A stretch of DNA of 64,000 nucleotides from NCBI GenBank assembly GCA_963931865.1, contig OZ007511.1, positions 13,572,189 through 13,636,188 on the forward strand. The letters are read 5' to 3'. The notes beneath the pieces were generated by a model. The model saw only the letters and a program-made list of their open reading frames with translations. It was not told where the DNA came from and ran no database searches. The stretch comes from Axinella damicornis. Its lineage: Eukaryota > Porifera > Demospongiae > Axinellida > Axinellidae. The position numbers and the translations under genes were made by a program. Positions 50,201-62,673 of this stretch are shown one piece after another (positions within the stretch are counted from its first letter, which is position 1; the number at the start of each line of letters is the position of its first letter).

Positions 50201-53200
50201 ATCCTGATAATTAAAATGAAAGTGAAAATTTTCTTTGCCCGGGTTACTACGGACTTCTACAGACACCACTGCTGGGAACAAGGTTACTGAAAGAGTATTC
50301 CCATCCCCCTGACTTGAACTAGCTTTTAAACATTCCAGTCCTGAGCCTGTGAAGGTCCAATACTAATAACTTGTTCTTCTGGTTTTACCTGCAGCTGACT
50401 CCCATCAGGAAGAGCTGAGTAAAGCTGCTGTTTTTGCAATTGAGAATCGGCAAACCATCAACGGGAAATTTGCAGATTTGCTCACAAAGGTCTGTAACAA
50501 AATGTTCAAGAACGGAGTCGACATTAAGACGTTTCGGCTCTTCGTTGTAGCCCTCTTCCCTCCAGGAGATTGCATTCCTCCACTCCTCACCAACTTGACC
50601 GAAGTCTTTGATGCCATCACCCGCCACGGCCTGTGGGATAGTCTCCACTACTCCCCACTTGTGCGAATTGTCCGAACCTTTGGTGCCGGTGATCCTGAGA
50701 TGGAGGCTTGGATTCAAGACTACAAGAAGGATCTGAAGTCTTACACTTTACTAACAACAGTCGAAGACTGCATCGAGTCTGAGCTTGTCACTTCTGCTGA
50801 GCCTCCTCCAGCAAAAAGAGCGAAGTATGATCCCCGCTACTACTGTCAAGTGGAGTGGAAGACAGATTTTGTTGTCCACACCCTGCACTATCTCGCTGAT
50901 GTGTGGGAAATGTTCTCTGATCACTATCTTTTTCCTGACCCTCCACCAACAGCCTTGCTCAATCGTGTTCATAGAGGGTGCATTTCTGTCGTATGGCTGG
51001 TTCCATCATATCTAATCCCACAGCTTCTCAAAAGAGTGCAAGTCGACTCCATTTTTTTACGAAAGCACCGTATTCTGAAGGTGACAGTCAGAGGCAATGT
51101 TGTGTATGAAGAGGAAGTAGCCGGGGAAACCACAGAGGTAAGTTCAGTGTGCCCAAATATGCTCCTTTTTTCCCCACACTCTGTAGTGATTTTCTCCCTG
51201 AAATTATGTACATGTATAAGCAATTATGTACAAGTGCAAACAACAGTGACTAGCTGCTGGCCATAGACAGTACCTAGACTTCATAGATGGGACCAAGAGG
51301 CAAGAGTGTTCATGATCACTGCATCTGATTTACCAGTTGTTTAGCCTTGTTCCCAGGCACTCGGTAATTGTTCCGCTAGCTACCACTGGACCGTGCAGTA
51401 GCATGAATTCAGCTGTATACCATGCAATGGAGTATGGACTCTGCAGAAGATACTGAGAGCCCATTCAGGAACTACTTGCAGTAGCTACAGCCAAAGATTA
51501 GCTAGGCTGTTTACAATATGCTTGTAGAGAGTAGAAATAACACCGCAAGTTGATTGTGTGATACCAAGGGTGTATTGAGCCGCCGAAGGCAGCGAGAGGG
51601 CATGTAACTCCGCAAACGGCAAAATTCAAATCGATTCTATTTATAGAAATCACGTGCTACATTGTTTATTTCAGATCCGCGGCGCGCGCAGCTCTGGCAC
51701 GCTAACCGCGGTATTCACAGCCACAGTTCCTGAAAATATCCATTCTCTAGTAGGTCAATGAACTTCTAATCTAAACTCACTGCTGTTACCCTGGACGACG
51801 CTTACCACTGCCTTCTCCTTGCCTCAGTTTCGCCAACGAACCGTGTCATTCAGTGGAGACGGTACTGAGCGAAGCCTACGGCACCTGCGCGCAATGGCTG
51901 CCGCATGTAGGACGGACGGGAACAATGCACTCGATCTAGCTTCTGACCTGCTCTGCGATATTCCGCATAATCGGATAATTACATTCATTCACATATACGG
52001 TTACATACCAATGTCTAATAATAGTATATCCGGTGGCCGCATTTGGATTTTCATAGTCAATACGAGAGTTGCATGCCAGCTCTTCCTGTTAGGGTCGATG
52101 CACCCTTGGTGATACTCAATATCTTGATTGTGTGGTGGGTGTATTTAGTAATAATCAAGAGTAAGACCACAATACATGTCTTCATTAGGATACTATCTCC
52201 TGGTGTATTCCTACTAACACCAGTGGGTATATAATGTGACTGCTGTACCATGTGACTTTGTGCAGAAACCTTGGTCTTTGTTAACTTTTAGGCAGGAATT
52301 TCAGACTGCCTATGAAATCGTAGAGAATTCAATTTTGTCTTTATTCGGAGTGAGAAGTTGTAGAAATTCAAATTCCTCTTGCTACTATTTCATGCGTAGG
52401 ACTTCCTGTTCCGGCTGGTTTCAGGCTGTCCTAATGTAAACTGGAGGCTAACTAAACATTGTCATGAATATGTGATGTGTGTGGATGTTAGTGAGACCAT
52501 TCAGAAGAGTTGCTGGTCACTGCTGATGTCAGCATATTGTATAGTCTATGCATAGCAGTGTTTTCAACTTAATACTGCATATGTACGAGGGGCAACTGCA
52601 CTCCTGATAGCTGCGTTGCAACCGGTTGCAACTCGACAGTAGCGCAAGCTAGGTATTGCAACGCATTCCAATTAACGCACACGCCACGTGAGGACCATGC
52701 TCGGTCGATTGTCTCGTGTTCGTCAACGTCGATCGATTGAGCTGAGTCAGCAATGGCGGCCCAATGAGAAGACAAGAAACTTTTCCAGTGCTTACCACTT
52801 CACCAGCACGGTGAGTTTTGGCATGTAAGCGTCAGTGAACGGCAGCGATCATGACTGTGTAGTCAGAATCTTCGTGTGCCTTTCCTAAGAACGGTACAGC
52901 CACCGGAAGTCGGAGAGAGCGCTCAAGCAATGGAGTCCACGGCGAGACAAAAGCGCTCATATCTCCACCACCAAGGTGAGTTTCAGCACCAAAATTGTAC
53001 GGTTGGGACAGTGCATGATAGCGATCATGAAGTTGTAGTCAGAATCTTCGTACGCCATTCCTATCACTCGAACGAATTATATTACATTATGTGGCACAAT
53101 TTTTCCCCTACCAGGAGTGTAATAAGGTAGTGTACGCGTACGCGTGCCAATGATTGATCTACATGTATTATGTCCATGGGCAGTGGCCAGAAGCACGTAG

Positions 53201-55998
53201 GTTTTCATAGATGAGGGAATCTAATTTGCAAAAGGAATGCTCCTTCAGCCTGTAATCCAGCTGCCTGGCTGCCATGTCACAAGCTGTACAAAGCTAAGAA
53301 AGCTTCTGTGTCAACCATTCCACCAGCTTCCACAAATGACATGTCTGTACTTTTCCATACAAACCCTTAACCGCACTACACCCACACACACCATAGCATG
53401 TGACTGGGTGTGGAAGTAGGAGTAAGCAACTCCATCCTCAGGTGTAACAAAACGTACTCTTCACAATAGTCAGCATACAGTGTGTCATAGAATAGAGTAG
53501 AAGTGGTCCATGGCTAAACTGTTGGCATCCTGAACCTTTAGCAAATGGTGTACTAGCTGAATGTATATACAACCAGCAAACCTGAATATTGGATTGAGAT
53601 ATGAATGTGGGGTATTGTTACTCTGAGTACACTACTATACCTGCAGGAACCACAACTTGCTCACCAGGAACCACTGGTTTCCAAGGTAACAATGAGACAT
53701 GAGGGAAGAGCAGAAATGGGCCAGCCACATGATAAGTCAGAAACACCAACACAGAAGGAAAGGTTTGGAGGGTACGATTGTGAGTTTGTAGAACCACCTA
53801 CAAGTGCTTTTCAAACAGAATGCCCGATATGTTGCCTGATACTTCGTGAACCGTACCAAGTTACCTGTTGTGGCACCAGCTTCTGCCACACATGTACTCG
53901 ACGACTGCAAGCTGACAACAGCCCCTGTCCGACATGCAGGGAAGACAACTTTGAAGTGTTTCCAAACAAAGGCTTGAATCGTTCACTGAAGCAGCTGCAA
54001 GTTTACTGCACACACAGAAAAGGTGGTTGTCAATGGAGAGGAGAATTGGGAGAACTAGACCATCATTTGAAAGTGCACGTGGAGCGCCCAGTCACAGTGT
54101 TTCCTGTCGAACTAACGCTGACCAACTATGAAGAAATGAATACAAGTGACGGGGTGTGGCATTGCCCACCATTCTACACCTACCCACAGGGGTACAAGAT
54201 GTGTCTCAATGTGTTTGCTAATGGCCATGGTGATGGTGAGGGCACACATGTGTCAGCGTTCGCCTACCTGATGCGAGGAGAATTCGATGACTACCTCCAA
54301 TGGCCATTCCGAGGTCATGTTGTCATCCAGCTCTGCAATCAACTCCAAGACAAGTACTACCGTGGATACACCATTCACTTCAGTGAGACAACAGATGCCA
54401 GAGTCATCAGTCGAGTGACAAGTGGAGAGAGAGCTGAAGGTGGGTTGGGCTTTCATACCCTCATTCCCCACAATGACCTCAACTTCAACCCAACCACCAA
54501 CTGCCAGTACCTCAAGAACGACTGTCTTCACTTTCAGATCGTTGCCGTGGAGTCACTATCAGAGCCTGGGGTGCTTCCAACTGAACGGACCATGACATGC
54601 TTTGAGCAACACAAGATAGGCAGTAACGAATTGTACTCCCCACTGGATGTCTGGCACTCCCCACCATTCTACACCCACCCACAGGGGTACAAGATGTGTC
54701 TCAATGTGGTTGCTAATGGTGTTGGTGGCTGTGAGGGCACACATGTGTCAGTGTTTGCCTCCCTGATGCGAGGAGAGTTTGATGACCACCTCAAATGGCC
54801 GTTCCGAGGTCATGTTGTCATCCAGCTCTGCAATCAACTCCAAGATAGGTACCACCGTGGAGACACCATTGACTTCAGTAAGACAACAGATGCCAGAAAC
54901 ATCAGTCGAGTGACCAGTGGAAAGAGAGCTGAAAGTGGGTGGGGCTGTCACCTCATTCCCCACAACGACCTCAACTTCAACCCAACCAACAACTGTCAGT
55001 ACCTCAAGAACGACTGTCTTCACTTTCAAATTGTTGCTGTGGAGTCACTATCAGAGCCATGGGTGCTTCCGACTAGACGGACCATGACACGCTTTGAGCA
55101 ACACAAGATAGACAGTGGCCAGTGGTTCTCCCCACCATTCTACACCCACCCACAGGGGTACAAGATGTGTCTCAGAGTGGATGCTAATGGCAGTGGTAAA
55201 GGCAAGGGCACACATGTGTCAGCGTTCGCCTACCTGATGCAAGGAGAGTACGATGACCACCTCAAATGGCCATTCCAAGGTCATGTTGTCATCCAGCTCT
55301 GTAATCAACTCCAAGACAAGTACCACCGTGGACACACCATTGACTTCAGTGAGACAACAAATGCCAGGGTCATCGGTCGAGTGACCAGTGGAGAGAGAGC
55401 TGAAAGTGGGCGGGGCTCTGAGCTCATTCCCCACAATGACCTCAACTTCAAACGAACCAAGAACTACCAGTATCTCATGAACGACTGTCTTCACTTTCAA
55501 ATTGTTGCCGTGGAGTCACTATCAGAGCCTGGGGTGCTTCCGACTGAACGGACCATGACAAGCTTTGAGAAACTCACAATAGACGGTGACGTCTGGTACT
55601 CCCCACCATTCTACACCCACCCACAGGGGTACAAGATGTGTCTCAATGTGTATACTAATGGCTATGGTGATGGTGAGGGCACACATGTCACAGTGTCTGT
55701 CGTCCTGATGCGAGGAGAGTTCGATGACTGCCTCAAATGGCCATTCCGAGGTCATATCACTGTTGCGATGCTGAACCAGTTGGAAGACAACAACCACACC
55801 ACAAGAACTATTCTATTTACTGAGACAACAGACAATGAAGTTATTGGTAGAGTAACTGAAGGGGAAAGATCTCCAGGTGGGTGGGGCTACCCAACCTTCA
55901 TAGCCCACACTGAACTGAACTACAATCCCACCAAGAACTGTCAGTACCTCAAGTACGACTACCTTTGCTTCCGAATTGTTAAAGTTGAACTGAAGTGA
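47227..55998 (+). CDS. Death-RING-TRAF-like protein with four MATH domains
   Basis: Inverted paralogue of 36777-42718. Exons are 47227-47260 (MASKALSVEDK), 47332-47604 (Death domain; same 273-nt length as the paralogue), 50395-51137 (unrecognised domain, YDPRYYCQVEWKT, WLVPSYLI) and 53647-55998 (RING, zinc finger, MATH; stop TGA). Phases join to 1133 residues. Exon 3 ends at a GTAAGT donor in phase 0 and the last exon starts in phase 0 after CTGCAG, exactly as in the other copy, with a 15-codon open leader before the ATG at 53692. The four MATH repeats are at about 54109-54560, 54600-55060, 55085-55515 and 55560-55990, each with a W.SPPFYTHPQGYKMCL-type start (the first reads FYTYPQGYKMCL), FDD.L.WPF and a closing YLK.D or YLM.D segment. 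Intron 2 is enlarged by an array of transposon copies. If translation began at 53692 alone, the product would be 768 residues. The join is inferred and needs transcript support. Confidence 0.72.
47690..49850 (-). mobile_element. Array of four CACTCCTGGTAG-family elements
   Basis: Four related copies lie in the same orientation in intron 2, ending on the plus strand at GCTACCAGGAGTGCGGTTGCCCCTCG near 48286, 48885, 49361 and 49849. The first two are nearly identical (47819-48288 against 48425-48884), a tandem duplication with a period of about 606 bp. On the plus strand the left termini read TTACACTCCTGGTAGG and are themselves reiterated (about 47695-47805 and 48295-48410). Read on the minus strand, each element holds two related half-units, each with a GCAATGGCGGCC or similar start and a GGTGAGTTT donor-like motif. 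No transposase is present. Confidence 0.8.
51138..53646. other. Long intron (or intergenic) between X exon and RING-MATH exon, plus-strand copy
   Basis: It contains the CACTCCTGGTAG element at 52585-53122. A plus-strand open stretch at 51830-52110 after CTTGCCTCAG has no recognisable family. Part of 53180-53640 is the inverted counterpart of the minus-strand copy's intron. No conserved extra exon was identified. Confidence 0.5.
52585..53122 (+). mobile_element. CACTCCTGGTAG-family element, single complete copy
   Basis: It begins GAGGGGCAACTGCACTCCTGATAGC and ends TTTTTCCCCTACCAGGAGTGTAAT, giving inverted termini with a 12-bp CACTCCTGGTAG core. Two half-units (from about 52751 and about 52929) repeat the ATGG..(G)CC, GGTGAGTTT and GATCATG.TGT(A)GTCAGAATCTTCGT blocks. 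Confidence 0.8.
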
Positions 55999-57499
55999 TA
56001 CACAGTACACAAGTTACACTGGTGGTTATGTATTATGCCATTATTATTGGTATACTGTACATTGTTTTCTTGTTTCTAGTGTAATTATTGTACAATCATA
56101 CTTGTAGTATACTGAGATGACATGAGTTTATAGTATATCAGACCTTCCAACTCACCCTCATTATGAGGGTACGTGACACCCTCATTTTGCAGTGGTCACC
56201 CTCTCACCCTCCTAGTACAGAGGTTTCCAGAGTTATTGCAATTTTTGAGGCGAATGGAAACACCGGAAGTCACATGAATGTGTGAGTTGCAAAATTCAAA
56301 TTACATGAATGCTAGGTTAAGTGCTCACAGCAATTTTTACTGCAATGAGGACTTATACGCCGGGTCCTACTGAGCTAGTGGCGTTCTGTACACCAATCAC
56401 AGATTCACAGGCATAGACTACATGACATTGTAAGAGGGCGACAATTGGGCACGTTGTGCATATGATCGAATCACTTGTTTATAACTTCCTGCGGTGTAAC
56501 GTACGTTACATTAGACTGCATAGTCATGAACGAGTAAGTAACTGACACTGCAACTGAGTCTGAGTGCTACTGTACGTAGCTTGCATACATCATGACAACT
56601 TGTGACTACTAACTGATGACTGGTCAGAGAACCGCTGTCACGTGACTTCTGTTCTAAACTTCTGTACATGTTATCACCCTCCATCACTACAATGTCATGT
56701 TCTTGAGGTAAGTGAATAGCTACTCTCAGAGTTGCTGAACATAATCTTACAACCCACGTTATTGCCATGGGCACACCCACTGTTTTGCTTCGAATCCCAC
56801 TCTTGCAGTTCTACCTGACCACCAAGGCACTTCACTACACCTATGCTGTGACCCAGTGGTGTACTCACCAGATGAATACTCTACCAGAGTGAGTGATACA
56901 ATATTATTGGACAAGTCTGTGTGCAGTATATAGGGCATAGATATAGGAATTGGTGGGAATAAGATCAGCTGAATGTTTGTTACCATGGGAACGATGTTGA
57001 GTACTTCGATGTGCAGCACACTGTTGTCTTATTTACAGCTGTCCACATGGTGGTTGAGTCTGTTTTGATGCCACACCTATCAGATGCTATGGGGATGTGC
57101 ATGCACAGCTTCATGATTACATTGAAGTTGGCATATCTCTAATAACTATATATGCTCTCTACTACTGGTCCATTGCTATATGTCCATTGCAAAGCATGAT
57201 CACATAATATTATCATTCTATATAGACATGGTACAATATACTGCTGGCCAAATTATTTTCCATTGCTGCATTGGCTGCATGTATACCCTGCGTGGGTGGG
57301 CCAACATATAAACCTTGATATAGTGAGCAGGAGAGGTATACTTCTTGTGGAAGATGGCAGAGGCTGTCAATGTATAAGCAATGCTGGAAAGAGTCATTTT
57401 GCTGTGAAGGTCTGTTAGCTATAGTAGCTGTATGCAACTTCAGGCAGCAGTGTCTGTATACTCCATGGGGAAGCCATTCATGCACTTAAATGACGTAAT
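55999..57499. other. Region downstream of plus-strand Death-RING-MATH gene
   Basis: A short inverted repeat TCACCCTCATTATGAGGGT is at about 56152-56170. An exon-like fragment (FYLTTKALHYTY) at about 56806-56890 recurs at 45365-45440. Sequence at 57280-57480 matches the flank at 35950-36280. No gene could be supported. Confidence 0.45.
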
Positions 57500-58275
57500 T
57501 GCGTGTCCACTACTGCCTCACCTACCTCTCTCCTGATTGCCCACTACCGCCTCACCTACCTCTCTCCTGAGTGTCCACTACCGCCTCACCTACCTCTCTC
57601 CTGAGTGTCCACTACCGTCTCACCTACCTCTCTCCTGAGTGCCCACTACCGCCTCACCTACCTCTCTCCTGAGTGCCCACTACCGCCTCACCTACCTCTC
57701 TCCTGAGTGCCCACTACTGCCTCACCTACCTCTCTCCCGAGTGCCCACTACCGTCTCACCTACCTCTCTCCTGAGTGCCCACTACCGCCTCACCTACCTC
57801 TCTCCTGAGTGCCCACTACCGCCTCACCTACCTCTCTCCTGAGTGCCCACTGCCGTCTCACCTACCTCTCTCCTGAGTGCCCACTACCGCCTCACCTACC
57901 TCTCTCCTGAGTGCCCACTACCGCCTCACCTACCTCTCTCCTGAGTGCCCACTGCCGTCTCACCTACCTCTCTCCTGAGTGCCCACTACCGCCTCACCTA
58001 CCTCTCTCCTGAGTGCCCACTACCGCCTCACCTACCTCTCTCCTGAGTGCCCACTGCCGTCTCACCTACCTCTCTCCTGAGTGCCCACTGCCATCTCACC
58101 TACCTCTCTCCTGAGTGCCCACTGCCGTCTCACCTACCTCTTTCCTGAGTGCCCACTACCGCCTCACCTACCTTCATCCTGAGTGCCCACTACTGCCTCA
58201 CCTACCTCTCTCCTGAGTGCCCACTACCGCCTCACCTACCTCTCTCACTGCCACCTCACCTAGCTCTCTCCTGAG
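57500..58275. repeat. 34-bp minisatellite
   Basis: About 22-23 copies of a 34-bp unit with TGCCCACTACCGCCTCACCT and ACCTCTCTCCTGAG. Because 34 is not a multiple of three, long artificial open frames result. Confidence 0.93.
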
Positions 58276-60121
58276 TTCCCACTGCCGCATTGCCACCTTT
58301 CCAAACTTGCCAAGCTTCCAAATTAAAAAATCTCCCTTTTGTGTGTTGCCGGCACCGAGAATGTCTTTACTATGGAAAGTCGATGTAAGCCAAAGCTATT
58401 ACAGTAAGCTGATGCAGAGTGACTTCAATGTTTTGGACTGCAGGGCCGGGGTAGATGCACCTTTCCAGCCAACTTCCCATTGGGAACCGAAAGTATCAAC
58501 AGCACATCATCAAGCGTTCCTAAGCTTGCACAACATGTTCTTCTTAGCTGCTATGTCCATAACCTACAGCCAACCTATCATACATTACCAACCAATGGCG
58601 GCTAATGCCATCATGCATGAGCTCCCATAATTTATATGGGGAGTTTAATACTAGGCATTATAATTATTGCTTCCTTAATTTAGCTGTTTCTATTATGGTT
58701 GGTAAGCTGCCATGGACGTCTAGATCAGTTTGCCAAGTGCTGCAAGAACAGCCTCTGCCCAGCTCAACTAGTTATATAATAGCTCAAGGTTCACTTGCCA
58801 TAATAATTATAACCATGCACATAGATATATTGGTCCGGCAGGAAGTAGCTAATACTTTAGGCTAATAGCTCAAGGTTCAAGGTTCATTTGCCATAATAAC
58901 GATATTGGTCCGGCAGGAAGTACATACTTTAGGTATAGGTACCTGAAACACGCACACATGCCGGCCCTGGCCCTAATATATATACACCCTAACCCATCGC
59001 CCTACTTCCTGCCAGACCAATAACCACTTCATATATCAGAGAACGCGGTAGCGTTCTCTATTTAGGGATGGCTAAGGAAATTTCGAAATACCATACTGAT
59101 GCACCAGCAGGAAAACGGCCAAAGAAGCTACTACCCCCCAAACCAAGCATGCAGACAGAATGATACTGCCTAGCAGTTCACAAAAACACTCGCAAACGTA
59201 CCTGAGAGTACGCGGGAGTCGAGTAATAAGATCTTTTTCGATACACGTGTATGATGAAGAAAGATATGTAGGGGGGATTGTATACTTCACTGTTTTGTGT
59301 GATCATCCCTACCTTGTTTCCGTACTTTTTCCCGTTCTGGTATCCCTACATCCTGTTACATTTTTAAATGTTTTTTATTACTTGTTTACGTTCATTTTTT
59401 TTTGCAGCAGCAGGTGTGGTGTTGTTGAACCACCATGCGTTGGGCTACATGCTCGTCCTTGGTGCATTATAAGAGCCAGGTTGCCATGGAAACCTTTGTA
59501 ATTGCAAAATATACATGGCAACCAGGCTGTTACATTTGTTTCCTGTTTCAGTTTTCAAAATTTCATGTACAATAAGACGTGCAAAGATTGAGCTTGTGAT
59601 TCTACAAACATAAAATAATTATGATGCATGTACACAAAGTCAAGTCATCAGAACACAGTGCAGCTGCAGTCGGAGCAAAGCAGCTTGTCTTGAGTAACCT
59701 GTGTGTGTGAGCGTGCAGAGTGGTGTTAATTTTTGTGCACCCAAAAGTCAATCCATCCTGCACTATCACAGAATGACTTTTGTGTAATGTTTTCATGCTA
59801 TGATCATAATTATGAAACTACAAGCACAAACTTCTGATAGTGGTTATGTTGTAAGTTGTAATTAGCTATTACAAGCTGGTATAAGGTAGTACAGTATACA
59901 AACAGACTGAAGTAGGCTGTACTTACTTGTGTTTGCTTCCTTTGCTGAATGTCACACAGTCATGATACTCCCTCAGGGCGTCTCTCGTGGTTAATGGCTG
60001 GTATTGCAGTGGACCCCATCACTGTAGCATTACACTCACACAACACAATGAGCAACGTAGCTGGGAATACAGCATTATCACACAAGAGGTATAGCTTTGA
60101 GAGAAGAGTACATTTGCGTTA
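58276..60121. other. Intergenic region
   Basis: 58540-58750 resembles 36250-36510 (CTTAGCTGCTATGTCCATAA; TTTGCCAAGTGCTGCAAGAA-like). A direct duplication ATAGCTCAAGGTTCA...TATTGGTCCGGCAGGAAGTA occurs at about 58780-58850 and 58866-58923. Nothing resembling a conserved protein was found. Confidence 0.45.
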
Positions 60122-61105
60122 TGAGTGACAGTGAGTCAGTGCCTAAAATATGACGGTAGCCAACGAATTGTGGGCAGTGATAAATGAGGCAAAGAAGCCC
60201 AGGGAGGCCGGGTCCGGGAGGGGTATTACTAAAGTTCGAGTTCGAGTTCGAGTTCGAGTTCGAATTCGAGTTGACGGTCGCGCGCGCGCAGTACACAAAC
60301 TCGCGTGCGTGCAGTACACAAACTCGCGCGCGCGCAGTACAGTACACAAACTCGCGCGCGCGCAGTACAGTACACAAACTCGCGCGCGCGCAGTACAGTA
60401 CACAAACTCGCGCGCGCGCAGTACACAAACTCGCGCGCGTATACCGGTACCGCCCCTACAGACAACAATGGAGTGTACAATATAGTTTGGAAGGAGAAAC
60501 CTAACATTAGAGTCCAACTTCAATACATACAATTTTCCGCTATGGTCACTGCAAGATTCTTGTCGAGTCTACAGGCTCCTGAGGGTAAGGAACATGGTGT
60601 CATGATCATCGTCATGTAGCTATCTGAAACAAAATTACTTGAGAACGTGCAATGTCTGACAAATCACTTTACCTCTGAGTAGCTGGGCTGTTCCTATACG
60701 TTGCACACTCAAACGACAGCAGCATAAAGGTGACAGTCATTATCTTCCACCTGGAACTGTCTGCCAATAGATAGACTCTACATACATACTAGGGTAGCTA
60801 GCTATATTTGTCTGACGTAGCCACCCTGGGTTCGTCGCACCTCCAACAGTAACGGACAGCTCATCGGTATTAGCACACACGACAGAGGTTCACGCCTCCT
60901 CCAGAGCATGCTGTGATCCGTTCTCATGATTTGGCAAGTTCTGCTCGGACGTACACGGCCATCTTGGCCTGGAACGGTACGCGGAACCAACATCGAACTC
61001 GAACTCGAACTCGAACTCGAACTCGAACTCGAACTTTAGCAATCCCCGTCCGGGAGGGCAGTATAATTACATATTTTAGGCACTGCAGTGAGTCACTCAA
61101 ACCCC
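60122..61105. mobile_element. Inverted-repeat unit with (GTTCGA)n inner ends
   Basis: The left part (TGAGTCAGTGCCTAAAATAT ... GGGAGGGGTATTACTAAAGTTCGAG) is related in inversion to the right part (CTCGAACTTTAGCAATCCCCGTCCGGGAGGG ... ATATTTTAGGCACTGCAGTGAGTC). Each arm leads inward into a hexamer array, (GTTCGA)n at 60234-60268 and (TCGAAC)n at about 60992-61033. The interior contains a roughly 27-bp tandem repeat rich in GCGCGCGCAGTACACAAACTC (60280-60440). Confidence 0.65.
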
Positions 61106-62132
61106 AGGGTGGCCCAGCGCGGAGGGTGTACTCATCCACCCCACTCACCCTGTTTGCGTGATTGCGTGCACGGGTGAGGCCTAGTGTTGTGCGTATGTGT
61201 ACATGGAATTAGGGATGGGCAATATACCATTGCATCATTTTGGTTTTACATTTGTCACCATAATTCTGTCATCAATTCTAGAGAGGTAAATTCCAAACAG
61301 TCTTCTTGCTACTGTACAAACGCCACATCAATACAGTAACGTTTCGGTCTGAACAGGACCTTCTTCGGGCCATACTCCACTAACCTGTACAGTAACAGGA
61401 AAGTGCATAATATTGGTCTGCTTGGTTGAAGTGGGTAGCCACTGTTTGTTTCGGAACGGTCACTGTTCATTCTGTGGGTTTTCTGTTTCCCAGACATACT
61501 GTTTGGCACACTTTTGCATTGCATCGTATTATGCACCACATTAAATTTTATAGTCTTGCTTGTGAACGCTGCTCTCATATTCTGTATGTCTGTCCCCTTG
61601 GTGTGACTTGTAAAGGATTTTACATCCTCTGCTCTTGTATGTTGTGTTGGCAGGTGTCATGGAGGTGGGTGGGGCTGCATTTTTCAATGCGTGGACCAGT
61701 AGGTCTTTCATGTTTTTGTGGCAGCAAAAGGCAATCAATTCAAGGTGGGATTTTGGTAAAATAAACACACAAAAGTTGTATATCCAATAGTAATTGCCGG
61801 ATATGGTTAGCTACGTAGTAGCAAATGTAAGTCACAAGTGGCTCGGTAAAATAAACACACAAAACTTGTATATCCGATAGTAATTGCCGGATACGATAGC
61901 TAGCTACGTAGTAGCAATGTTAAAATATCAACTTATCTTGTGAAACAGCTCGTAGTGGCAGTCAAAACAGCCGCTACACAGTACGGGTAGCTGGGTAGCA
62001 AAGCAACGAACTGCTGGCACAAAACGTCAACTCGCAAAAGTCTTTCGGGAAGTTAAGTTCGAAGGACAGCTGCAAATAATTCTTAGTTGCTACGTGACCG
62101 TTTTGTGAGCATGCGCACAAAGTAGTTAACAA
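61106..62132. other. Intergenic region
   Basis: A direct duplication of about 55 bp (AAATAAACACACAAAAGTTGTATATCC... TAATTGCCGGATA) occurs at about 61758-61805 and 61849-61895. No gene was recognised. Confidence 0.45.
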
Positions 62133-62133
62133 A

Positions 62134-62673
62134 ATGACACACAAGTTTTGTGTGTCAGTTGAGCCAAGCCTGCAACCACTATCTGGAGAAGTGTTGTCCC
62201 ACCGTTCTGCAAACACACAGGACAATGCACGTTTGGATGTTGCTGCACATGGCTTCTGGGGAGGATCATTTGAAAGGGCATTTGTAGATGTGAGGGTTTT
62301 TAACCCCTGCGCCCGACCAAATAGACAAACCTCCCTGCAATCCACCTACAGAAGGCATGAGCAGGAGAAGAGGCGGCAGTATGAGCAGAGGGTGAGGGAA
62401 GTGGAGCACGGAACATTCACTCCCCTTGTTATGTCCACCACTGGTGGAATGGGCAGAGCGGCCTCAGTATTCTACAAACGGCTGGCATCACTACTCAGTG
62501 AAAAAAGAGATGTTCATTACAGCAAAATCATGGGCTGGATCCGTTGTCGACTGAGTTTTGCACTACTGAGAGCATCCTTGATGTGCATCAGGGGAGCAAG
62601 ATCCTCTAAACATCACCCGATCCTGGCAGAACCTATCGAGCTTCAGCTGGCTGAGGGCCACTGTCATTGTTAA
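62134..62673 (+). mobile_element. 5'-truncated retrotransposon ORF, C-terminal domain only
   Basis: A 179-residue open frame with VEPSLQPLSGE, ARLDVAAHGFWGGSFERAF, VDVRVFNP, REVEHGTFTPLV, STTGGMGRAA, FYKRLASLLS and RCRLSFALLRA. I recognise this as the C-terminal region that follows reverse transcriptase in a retrotransposon family common in sponges, cnidarians and molluscs; the LD...VDVRVFNP arrangement would suit a nuclease fold, but that is inference. The RT itself is absent, so the copy is truncated. It ends in a (TTAA)n-rich tail (62671-62715), as expected for a non-LTR 3' end. Confidence 0.6.

Noticed and set aside
51819..52112. 97-residue plus-strand ORF after CTTGCCTCAG
   Set aside because: Acceptor-like start and phase-0 compatibility, but no counterpart in the inverted paralogue's intron and no recognisable family.
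60078..60532. ORFs with REFVYCTARARVCVL repeats
   Set aside because: Translation of a roughly 27-bp tandem array inside an inverted-repeat unit.
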